Shown: piece by piece, positions 1 to 5,607 of the stretch
Numbering within the stretch: the stretch's first letter is position 1
How the letters are laid out: each line of letters opens with the position of its first letter
Assembly (NCBI GenBank): GCA_934757255.1
Contig: CAKVLL010000048.1
Location: 1 to 9,023, forward strand
Length of the DNA stretch: 9,023 bases
Direction of reading: 5' to 3'
DNA from: an uncultured Candidatus Melainabacteria bacterium
GTDB taxonomy: Bacteria; Cyanobacteriota; Vampirovibrionia; Gastranaerophilales; Gastranaerophilaceae
Program-made: the position numbers and the translations under genes
Notes under the pieces: generated by a model
Seen by the model: only the letters and a program-made list of their open reading frames with translations
Database searches by the model: none
Told to the model about the DNA's origin: nothing

Positions 1-239
1 TCAAACTTAGCTTTCATTAAAACTGTTTTATTCAAGTAACTTGACGGGTGATTTACTACCGTAAGCGGTGCAACTTGGAAAACTTGAGTTGTTGCTGATT
101 GCTCTACTGATACCGAATTCTTCGCCGGAAGCGTAGTCGGTTGTGCAGAAACTTTTTCTATGCAAACAGCACTTGTAGTCAAAATACCTGCTGATAAAGC
201 AACAAGCATCATTGATTTAATATATTTTAAATATTTCAT
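1..239 (-). CDS. Secreted protein of unknown function, N-terminal part only (runs off the window)
   Basis: The reading frame opens at ATG (239-237) and stays open to the window edge, giving 79 residues. It begins with MKYLKYIKSMMLVALSAG, a basic stretch plus hydrophobic core typical of a Sec signal peptide. Cleavage is likely near TTSAVC or VSA. The cysteine context (SAVC) is a poor lipobox, so a lipoprotein is less likely. A Ser/Thr/Gln/Pro-rich linker follows, then a folded-looking segment with TVVNHPSSYLNKTVLMKAKF. That wording reminds me of small OB-fold-like exported proteins, but I cannot confirm the family. A Shine-Dalgarno AAGAGGG (248-254) sits upstream at good distance, and a good promoter lies at 266-294, so the start is well supported. 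The function is unknown. Confidence 0.8.
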   Translation of the reverse strand, partial: MKYLKYIKSMMLVALSAGILTTSAVCIEKVSAQPTTLPAKNSVSVEQSATTQVFQVAPLTVVNHPSSYLNKTVLMKAKF

Positions 240-265
240 AATCATTACCCTCTTCTTTTATCGAC

Positions 266-294
266 ATTGTAACATGTTTTCTATTAATTGTAAA
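266..294 (-). promoter_or_regulatory. Sigma-70-type promoter of the secreted-protein gene
   Basis: Read on the minus strand, TTTACA (294-289) is followed after exactly 17 bases by TACAAT (271-266). The -10 is preceded by TGT, an extended -10. The predicted transcript starts just before the AAGAGGG ribosome site of the gene at 239. Confidence 0.6.
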
Positions 295-381
295 TTTTAC
301 CAACAGTCTAAAATCATAGAGTAGCTTTAAAAGTTGATAAAATTTTATTCTTGATATTAAATTGTATTGAAGGAAAAGACG

Positions 382-1497
382 ATGATAAAAGACGAATTAA
401 ACACATTAAAATCAAAAGGACAGTTAAGAAGTATTCCAAATATTGAAGCAAAATCTGACGGAAAAATCGTTATTGATGGTAAAGAATACGTGAATTTTGC
501 ATCAAATGATTATTTGGGAATTAGTACAAAACTAGATTTAGAAAATGAGTTCTTAAAAGACCGTTATCTCTTATCATCAGCTTCTGCAAGACTTCTTACA
601 GGTTCTTCTCCGGAATATAAAGCCTTAGAACGAACTGTTGCCGGTATTTTTAATAAAGAAGCTGCACTAATTTTTAATACGGGATATCAATGTAATTTAG
701 GTGTAATTTCAGCTCTTATAGGGCGTGGAGATGTAGTTTTTTCTGATAAATTAAACCATGCAAGTATTATTGATGGTATGCAACTTGTGCAAGGAGAATT
801 TTTTAGATACAAACATTTTGATTACGATAATTTAGAGAAATTACTAAAAGCTAAACGTAATAATTATAATAGAGCGATAATTGTTTCAGAATCAGTATTC
901 AGCATGGACGGTGATGTTGTTGATATTGACAAACTGGTTGAATTAAAGAACAAATATAACTGTTTGCTTATGATTGATGAAGCTCACGCGTTTTGTGCTT
1001 ATGGAAAAACTCTTGCCGGAGTCTCTTACGGAAAAGATGTTGATATAATTACGGCAACTTTTGGAAAAGCAGTTGGCTCTTTTGGTGCAGTTTGCGTTTC
1101 ATCAGAAGAAATTATTTCATATTTAATAAACAAAGCGCGCTCATTTATTTTTTCAACATCAATACCACCACTTAATATAGCTTGGTCAAATTGGCTTTTG
1201 ACAGAAAAAATAGATTTTTTGGTAGCTCAAAAACATAAATTAGAAACTTTAACTACGAATGTTCATAAACTTATGGAAGAAAGAGGGCTGAAAACTATTT
1301 CTTCAACACATATTATTCCAATCGTAATTGGTTCTAATGACGATACTGTCAAAGTTTCAGAAAAACTTCGCGCGGAAGGATTTTATATTCCGGCTATTCG
1401 TCCGCCAACAGTGCCGGAAGGTACATCAAGATTGAGAATTTCGCTTACTGCCGATTGTAAATTGGAAGATTTTGAGCAAGTGCTTAATTTGGTCTAG
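382..1497 (+). CDS. bioF: 8-amino-7-oxononanoate synthase (biotin synthesis)
   Basis: A cytosolic PLP enzyme of the alpha-oxoamine synthase family that condenses L-alanine with a pimeloyl thioester to give 8-amino-7-oxononanoate, the first ring-forming precursor of biotin. Visible landmarks in the 371-residue product are SNDYLG (41-46), LNHAS with the PLP-stacking His126, DEAHAF (199-204) with the PLP-nitrogen Asp199, and the PLP lysine K229 in TATFGKAVGS. Near the C-terminus RPPTVPEGTSRLRISL (340-355) is wording characteristic of BioF rather than of the related KBL, ALAS or SPT enzymes. The length is slightly under the usual 380-390. ATG at 382 is chosen over the in-frame TTG at 367 because AAGGA (370-374) lies 7 bases before it. 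A weak promoter may be TTGATA (334-339) with TATTAA (355-360). No other bio gene is in view. The gene ends tail-to-tail with its neighbour, sharing CTAG. Confidence 0.88.
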   Translation: MIKDELNTLKSKGQLRSIPNIEAKSDGKIVIDGKEYVNFASNDYLGISTKLDLENEFLKDRYLLSSASARLLTGSSPEYKALERTVAGIFNKEAALIFNTGYQCNLGVISALIGRGDVVFSDKLNHASIIDGMQLVQGEFFRYKHFDYDNLEKLLKAKRNNYNRAIIVSESVFSMDGDVVDIDKLVELKNKYNCLLMIDEAHAFCAYGKTLAGVSYGKDVDIITATFGKAVGSFGAVCVSSEEIISYLINKARSFIFSTSIPPLNIAWSNWLLTEKIDFLVAQKHKLETLTTNVHKLMEERGLKTISSTHIIPIVIGSNDDTVKVSEKLRAEGFYIPAIRPPTVPEGTSRLRISLTADCKLEDFEQVLNLV

Positions 1498-2864
1498 CTG
1501 GCTTTTCTAATGTCTTGAAATTCATTTAAACCAACTTCCCAGCTGTCTTGATATTTAAAATCTCTTGAAGCAATTTCATCTGGAAGTCCGGCATGGTGTA
1601 TTTTAGGTAAAAGTTCTCGTTCGCTCATTTCAATAGGTGCGGCTATATCATCATCTGAATCTTGGCAAATAAATACACCTTCTCCGTTAGGATTAACTTT
1701 ATAACCAACGATTGTTATCTCATGTCCGGCTAATCTATTGTCATTGTCTGGATCCGGCCAAGTGTACCCAATGATTATGTTGTGTCCCATTTTTAGAGTA
1801 TCTAATAATTCTTTTTTTATTGTTGCAAAGTCTTTTTCATAACCGCATAAACGACCGTTTTCATCTACTTTTTGATAAGTTACGGATGTTGTATTTTTAT
1901 CTTCTACTACGGATTCAACATAAGTTTTTTCAAAATCAATCAAACCTCCATCTTCTTGCGTCCATTCGTTTGGTGAGCGCTTATCTATTAGAGAGTTATA
2001 TGTTTGTTGAGAGCCCAGTTGCATTAATGTTGATTGCATAAGAACATCAATAATTGAACGTTCGCCTGGGTCACGGAAATTGTTTTGAATACGTGCTCTG
2101 ATTATAGCGTTTTCATCCGGTTTTAAGAGAACAGTAGCTTTTTCAAAGCCATGCATTACGTTTGGTGTTTTAAATGTTTTTAGTAACCATATTGCATCAT
2201 TCGATTTTTTTGATAAATTATCCATATTTATTGTTTTAAGTACTTCATTTTTTGGTGAAGTCAAACCTTCTACCATTCGGAAGAATTCAGCAGTGTGTTT
2301 TGTTGCTAAATCAAATTCAATACTTGCTGCCGGACAAGTACCGGTATGCATATTATCTAATTCCCATCTTGTTTTAGCTATTTCATTCGGATCGACTGAT
2401 AAATTTGTAATTAATCCAATTACTTGACGCTTGTATTGACTAGGGATATCTTCACAAGTTTGTGTTATTACGTAAGGATTGGCAATAATATCCAAACACT
2501 CTTTTAAAATAGTAACTTTATCTAATCCCGGATCTCTATCTTCTTTTATAATTTTGTGTAAGTTATCTAAAACCGAACTTTTATCGTTTGAATTGTTTTT
2601 AAGTAATTGTCCGCTTTTTAATGCGAATTCAAGTTTTTTTCTATATGGTAAATCTAATTCAGTTGATAATTCTTCATACTTTTTCTTTTCATCTTTGTTG
2701 GCTAAAGACGTTCTGATTGTGACTGCGCTAGTATAAGCTTGCGCTTTAAAAGCCGGCGCTTGAGTTTGATTTGTTGTTGATTGCTCAATAGAGACTGTAC
2801 TTTTATCTTTTACAGACATCGTTTTGTAAACATTATTTAAATTTTGAAAATTCACACTATCCAT
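1494..2864 (-). CDS. Putative papain-like cysteine protease-fold protein, no signal peptide
   Basis: I do not recognise a named family. The 456-residue product has a polar, probably disordered N-terminus (1-60), a mostly helical middle and a C-terminal alpha/beta part. A Cys-His-Asp pattern like that of papain-fold enzymes is visible: C177 in MHTGTCPAASIEFDLA (Cys at a helix start), H381 in AGHEITIVGY (a strand, as in GH-x-V-x-GY of C1/C39-like proteases), and D402 in FICQDSDDD. The Cys-His gap of about 204 residues is longer than in papain. No signal peptide or membrane segment is seen. There is no Shine-Dalgarno before ATG 2864. That start is supported because residues 8-16 (NLNNVYKTM) match the N-terminus of the coiled-coil protein at 3648 at identical positions. 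It could be a protease, a peptidoglycan amidase-like hydrolase or an inactive relative. Confidence 0.75.
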   Translation of the reverse strand: MDSVNFQNLNNVYKTMSVKDKSTVSIEQSTTNQTQAPAFKAQAYTSAVTIRTSLANKDEKKKYEELSTELDLPYRKKLEFALKSGQLLKNNSNDKSSVLDNLHKIIKEDRDPGLDKVTILKECLDIIANPYVITQTCEDIPSQYKRQVIGLITNLSVDPNEIAKTRWELDNMHTGTCPAASIEFDLATKHTAEFFRMVEGLTSPKNEVLKTINMDNLSKKSNDAIWLLKTFKTPNVMHGFEKATVLLKPDENAIIRARIQNNFRDPGERSIIDVLMQSTLMQLGSQQTYNSLIDKRSPNEWTQEDGGLIDFEKTYVESVVEDKNTTSVTYQKVDENGRLCGYEKDFATIKKELLDTLKMGHNIIIGYTWPDPDNDNRLAGHEITIVGYKVNPNGEGVFICQDSDDDIAAPIEMSERELLPKIHHAGLPDEIASRDFKYQDSWEVGLNEFQDIRKAS

Positions 2865-2960
2865 ACATATATAAAAACATTTTATCGCTAAAACTTGCCA
2901 GTTTATTAAGAATTATTAAGAAAAGTTTATCGCCAATCTTATTAGAGAACTAGGTTTTGT

Positions 2961-3000
2961 GAGTTGAAAGTTGATAGTTGAAAGTGGAAAGTTGTTTTAA
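2961..3000. repeat. Short GAAAGTTG-type tandem repeat
   Basis: The segment is built of degenerate copies of the octamer GAAAGTTG or GATAGTTG, ending in GTTGTTTTAA. A relative with AATTG in place of AGTTG lies at 6863-6900 after the porin gene. Both share TTGAAAGTGGAAA and a TTGTTTTAA end, so this is a dispersed simple-repeat family rather than chance. Confidence 0.5.
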
Positions 3001-3041
3001 GGATTTTTGTTGTCAACATTCGATTATTAAGAGTAAATCAT

Positions 3042-3073
3042 GTGGGAAAAGTGCAAGCTGTTACCACTTTTTT
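3042..3073 (+). terminator. Orphan terminator-like hairpin
   Basis: GTGGGAA (3042-3048) can pair with TTACCAC (3061-3067) with one mismatch, followed by six T residues (3068-3073). No plus-strand gene lies immediately upstream. The first 13 bases (GTGGGAAAAGTGY) match the true terminator at 4195, so this may be a relic of a duplicated gene end. Confidence 0.4.
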
Positions 3074-3130
3074 GAACTTTGCTTTGCTAAATGATTATAG
3101 TTAATAAAAATTTAACATTTTACTGAATGC

Positions 3131-3252
3131 CACCCTCATCAGGACTCCGTCCGGCTTTTCCCCTCAAGGGCGAAGCAGTAAAATGCGCTAGTTTTACGCA
3201 AGTTACAGCTTCTCCCTTAGAGGGGAGAAGCTGGCGAAGCCTGATGAGAGTG
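3131..3252. repeat. Palindromic repeat element, copy 1 (122 bp)
   Basis: The element is bounded by CACCCTCATCAGG (3131-3143) and its near-perfect inverse (3240-3252). It is identical to copy 2 (4273-4392) over the 90 bases 3159-3248. The left arm differs (GGACTCCGTCCGGCTTTT in place of the copy-2 arm) and is two bases longer, so copy 1 no longer forms a perfect outer stem. The GC-rich sequence stands out from the AT-rich surroundings. The style resembles RIME-like palindromic elements of other bacteria, but membership of a named family is not shown. No target-site duplication is evident. Confidence 0.85.
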
Positions 3253-3465
3253 ATAAGAAATAATGAAAAGATTTAATAAATATAATTAATAACTTTCAAA
3301 CCTTTCAGTAACCGCATATTAGCCCAAAAAATCCCTAAAATAACTTTTCATTTAATTCCACCTTTTTTCTACTCACTAGAATATTTGTTATGAAATATTA
3401 AGACTTTATTTTAATACATTTCCTTTTATTAAGAAGATAGAGAAATCTTTACAATCGGCGCAAAC

Positions 3466-3546
<81 letters not shown>

Positions 3547-3589
3547 AAGCGCCACACTTTTCTAAAACACCTAAAGTTTTCGCAAAAAA

Positions 3590-3613
3590 TGTCGATATAC
3601 TAATTGTCGACAA
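3590..3613 (+). promoter_or_regulatory. Candidate promoter and operator of the coiled-coil protein gene
   Basis: TATACT (3596-3601) is a good -10, but no clear -35 is seen (best is TTTTCG at 3577, poorly spaced), which suggests dependence on an activator. A perfect 10-base palindrome TTGTCGACAA (3604-3613) covers the expected start point. A half-copy TGTCGA (3590-3595) lies 14 bases upstream of it. This arrangement fits a regulator-binding site. The ribosome site AAAGGA (3636-3641) follows. Confidence 0.4.
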
Positions 3614-3647
3614 ATTCAAATTGTATCAAAAACAGAAAGGAACAACT

Positions 3648-4178
3648 ATGACAACTTTTTCTTATTCAAATCTAAATACTCCATATCCAAAAATGACTTT
3701 TCAAAATCGAACTAAAAAATTAGAGCAGCCAGAAACATCAGAAAATGAAAAGCCAACAGATAGTGTAGATAGTTCTAAGGGTAACCAAACTGTTACAAAG
3801 TCAAGTACATTAGAACATAAAATTAATGAACTCGAAATCCAATTGAGAAGTAAATTAGAATTATTCAAGAAAATTGCAAACGCTTTTGGAGATGAGATTG
3901 ATGTAAGTGGCACTATTAATAAAAGTGGTTGGGTACAAAAAACAACACATAATCGTACACAAGATCTTATAGAAGAAATTACTGCCCTTCTTGATGAAAC
4001 AGTGACAGAAAAAACAGTTGAAAAACTCGAAGAGCGTGTAGAAAATTTGCAAAACGCTTTAGAAAAAATTAATATAGAAATTGACCATAGTTATAAACAA
4101 AATAAACAAGTTTTTTTAGAACTAATGAATTCTGATCCTGGTACTAAACGTTTTAGTTTTAGCAATAGAAAATCTTAA
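3648..4178 (+). CDS. Small coiled-coil protein of unknown function
   Basis: No family is recognised. ATG 3648 is preferred to the in-frame TTG 3621 because AAAGGA (3636-3641) is 6 bases upstream. The 176-residue product starts with MTTFSYSNLNTPYPKMTFQN, whose N8 L9 N10, Y13 and M16 match the divergent papain-like protein at the same residue numbers. A disordered, charged and Ser/Thr/Glu-rich stretch follows (20-52). Then come two heptad-like amphipathic helices: 53-80, and 103-150 with EKLEERVENLQNALEKINIE. A basic tail ends in FSFSNRKS. There is no signal peptide, no membrane segment and no cysteine. It could be a partner, chaperone or structural subunit of the papain-like protein, but only the shared N-terminus and adjacency suggest that. 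It lies between (GTA)27 and its own terminator as a single-gene unit. Confidence 0.75.
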   Translation: MTTFSYSNLNTPYPKMTFQNRTKKLEQPETSENEKPTDSVDSSKGNQTVTKSSTLEHKINELEIQLRSKLELFKKIANAFGDEIDVSGTINKSGWVQKTTHNRTQDLIEEITALLDETVTEKTVEKLEERVENLQNALEKINIEIDHSYKQNKQVFLELMNSDPGTKRFSFSNRKS

Positions 4179-4194
4179 GTTTATTAGTAGTAGT

Positions 4195-4230
4195 GTGGGA
4201 AAAGTGTAAACGCTTCCCACCTTTTATTTA
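4195..4230 (+). terminator. Rho-independent terminator of the coiled-coil gene
   Basis: GTGGGAA (4195-4201) pairs perfectly with TTCCCAC (4214-4220), followed by a T-rich run (CTTTTATTTA). It lies 16 bases after the stop codon. A short TAGTAGTAG stretch just before it echoes the large upstream triplet tract. Confidence 0.75.
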
Positions 4231-4272
4231 ATAATTCATTGCAAAAAATTAATGTGCTTTTGCAATTCATAC

Positions 4273-4392
4273 CACCCTCATCAGGCTTCGCCAGCTTCTC
4301 CCCTCAAGGGCGAAGCAGTAAAATGCGCTAGTTTTACGCAAGTTACAGCTTCTCCCTTAGAGGGGAGAAGCTGGCGAAGCCTGATGAGGGTG
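4273..4392. repeat. Palindromic repeat element, copy 2 (120 bp, near-perfect hairpin)
   Basis: Bases 4273-4305 are the exact inverse of 4360-4392 (33 bp). After a one-base bulge (A4359) the stem continues with AAGGG/CCCTT, GAAGC/GCTTC and GTAA/TTAC, separated by single mismatches. The whole element therefore folds into one long hairpin with a small loop near CTAGTTTTA. It encodes no transposase, so it is MITE-like or REP/RIME-like. An open frame crossing it (4252-4527, SPLKGEAVK and SPLEGRSW) is a by-product of the palindrome. The rest of the 493-bp gap (4179-4671) holds a terminator, AT-rich sequence, a promoter and a leader. Confidence 0.9.
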
Positions 4393-4485
4393 AGTATAGA
4401 ATATAAACTTAATTCATCTATTCAATCATTGATTTTATTAAAACAATTTTTTATTAAAAATTTTAAAACTTCTTATAAAAAATTC

Positions 4486-4513
4486 TTGCATTCATTTTTT
4501 CAAGTGCTATTAT
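4486..4513 (+). promoter_or_regulatory. Promoter of the formate/nitrite channel gene
   Basis: TTGCAT (4486-4491) and TATTAT (4508-4513) are 16 bases apart. TGC directly before the -10 makes an extended -10. Transcription would start near 4520, leaving a leader of about 150 bases before ATG 4672. Confidence 0.5.
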
Positions 4514-4548
4514 CAATAAGGACTTAAACAAACAGTTTTAAGCAGAGT

Positions 4549-4645
4549 TTTTAAGAACATTAAAATTTTAGGATATAGATAGTCAAACACATTTAGCCGA
4601 CATAGTTTCCGAGATGGAATTTATGGAGTTTTGGTGTTCTAAAAA
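4549..4645 (+). promoter_or_regulatory. Possible structured leader RNA before the channel gene
   Basis: Bases 4554-4570 can pair with 4624-4640 without interruption (17 pairs, five of them G-U in RNA). The stem extends outward by four more A-U pairs after an A/A mismatch (4549-4552 with 4642-4645). It encloses about 53 bases, including a small hairpin TTCC-GAGAT-GGAA. The G-U pairs mean this is an RNA helix, not a DNA palindrome. The ribosome site AGGAG (4657-4661) lies just outside the stem. I do not recognise a riboswitch class. Confidence 0.35.
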
Positions 4646-4671
4646 GAGAGAAAAATAGGAGAAAAGGAAAA

Positions 4672-5541
4672 ATGGAAGAAGAAAAAGTTATTTCCACACA
4701 AGACAGCTTAACTCCTAGTGCCACTGTTCACGAACTTAGTGACAGCGTTATGACAGGAAAAGCTGATTTTAGTAAAACTAAAATGTTTACATTAGCAATA
4801 GCAGCAGGTGCATTCATTGCATTTGGTGCTCAAGTATCATTAACAGTTATGACTGGTGACTCTATGATGGGTTGGGGCTTCACAAAATTAATCGGAGCTA
4901 TGACATTCGCTACAGGTTTGATGATTGTTGCATTAACAGGTGCTGAATTGTTCACAGGTAACGTAATGATGACTTTCGCAGTTTTAGAAAAAAAGGTTAG
5001 CCTTCTTAAATTGTTGAGAAGCTGGACAATCGTTTATATTGCAAACTTCTTAGGTTCTATACTAGTAGCAGGTTTGATATTTGGTGCAGGCATGGGACAC
5101 AATGGTGGCGACGCAGTTGGTGTTACAGCTATGCAAACAGCTTTCTCAAAAATCAATTTGTCTTTTGGTGAAGCATTCTTCAGAGGTATTCTTTGTAACT
5201 GGTTGGTTTGTTTAGCAATCTTCATGGCTTCAACTTCTAAACGTGTTATTGGTAAGATTTTCGCAATCTTCTTCCCAATCATGACATTCGTTGCTTCAGG
5301 TTATGAACACAGTGTTGCAAACATGTTCTTTATTCCAAACGGATTATTGATGAAACACTTCCCATCAATCGTTGCTGCTTCTGGTATGACTCCAGACCAA
5401 TTAGCAACTATGACTTGGAAAGGTTTCTTCTTGCACAACTTACTTCCTGTTACTTGTGGTAACATTGTAGGTGCTTTTGTATTTGTTGTTCTATTATTCT
5501 GGACAGCTTACTTAAGAGAAGAACACAGACATCAACATTAG
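4672..5541 (+). CDS. Formate/nitrite channel, FocA/NirC family
   Basis: An inner-membrane pentameric channel for small monovalent anions such as formate, nitrite or hydrosulfide. In a fermenting cell the likeliest job is moving formate. The 289-residue product has a hydrophilic N-terminus (1-37) and six membrane segments (about 38-60, 68-90, 112-137, 165-187, 192-210, 250-281). It carries the two family landmarks: the omega-loop threonine T95 in GAELFTGN and the pore histidine H213 in SGYEHSVANM. FNT substrates cannot be told apart reliably by eye. Two purine-rich ribosome sites, AGGAG (4657-4661) and AAGG (4664-4667), precede ATG. Codons are unusually biased (TTC for Phe, AAC for Asn, GGT for Gly) compared with neighbours, which suggests high expression. 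The gene stands alone with its own promoter and terminator. Confidence 0.9.
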   Translation: MEEEKVISTQDSLTPSATVHELSDSVMTGKADFSKTKMFTLAIAAGAFIAFGAQVSLTVMTGDSMMGWGFTKLIGAMTFATGLMIVALTGAELFTGNVMMTFAVLEKKVSLLKLLRSWTIVYIANFLGSILVAGLIFGAGMGHNGGDAVGVTAMQTAFSKINLSFGEAFFRGILCNWLVCLAIFMASTSKRVIGKIFAIFFPIMTFVASGYEHSVANMFFIPNGLLMKHFPSIVAASGMTPDQLATMTWKGFFLHNLLPVTCGNIVGAFVFVVLLFWTAYLREEHRHQH

Positions 5542-5549
5542 TTTAGTTT

Positions 5550-5590
5550 AAAAAGACCGATTCTCACTTGATGAGAATTGGTCTTTTTTT
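5550..5590 (+). terminator. Strong Rho-independent terminator after the channel gene
   Basis: AAAAAGACCGATTCTCA (5550-5566) pairs with TGAGAATTGGTCTTTTT (5572-5588), with one G-T pair and a five-base loop. The T run continues to 5590. The leading A run makes it potentially bidirectional. It begins 8 bases after the stop codon. Confidence 0.9.
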
Positions 5591-5597
5591 GTATAAT
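5568..5597 (+). promoter_or_regulatory. Promoter of the porin gene, overlapping the terminator
   Basis: A consensus -10 TATAAT (5592-5597) has TTGATG (5568-5573) as -35 at 18 bases. The -35 falls in the loop and inner stem of the preceding terminator. The expected start near 5604 leaves only a few bases before ATG 5608. Confidence 0.5.
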
Positions 5598-5607
5598 ATG
5601 TAAGAAT

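Noticed and set aside
367..381. TTG start five codons before the bioF ATG
   Set aside because: It would place the Shine-Dalgarno AAGGA inside the coding sequence; ATG 382 is correctly spaced from it.
1820..2736. Plus-strand frames at 1820-2041 and 2479-2736
   Set aside because: They are antisense to the 456-residue gene, with no ribosome sites and no recognisable content.
3701..4052. Minus-strand frames within the coiled-coil gene
   Set aside because: They are shadows of the plus-strand gene, which has a start, ribosome site and terminator.
4252..4527. Open frame of 91 codons with SPLKGEAVK and SPLEGRSW
   Set aside because: It is the translation of the palindromic element plus AT-rich flank, with no ribosome site; such peptides are a known artefact of this kind of palindrome.
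5034..5282. Minus-strand frame within the channel gene
   Set aside because: It is a shadow of the FNT-family gene.
5578..5607. TTG start for the porin
   Set aside because: It lies in the terminator stem and upstream of the TATAAT box, and would put VFFCIICKN before a normal signal peptide.
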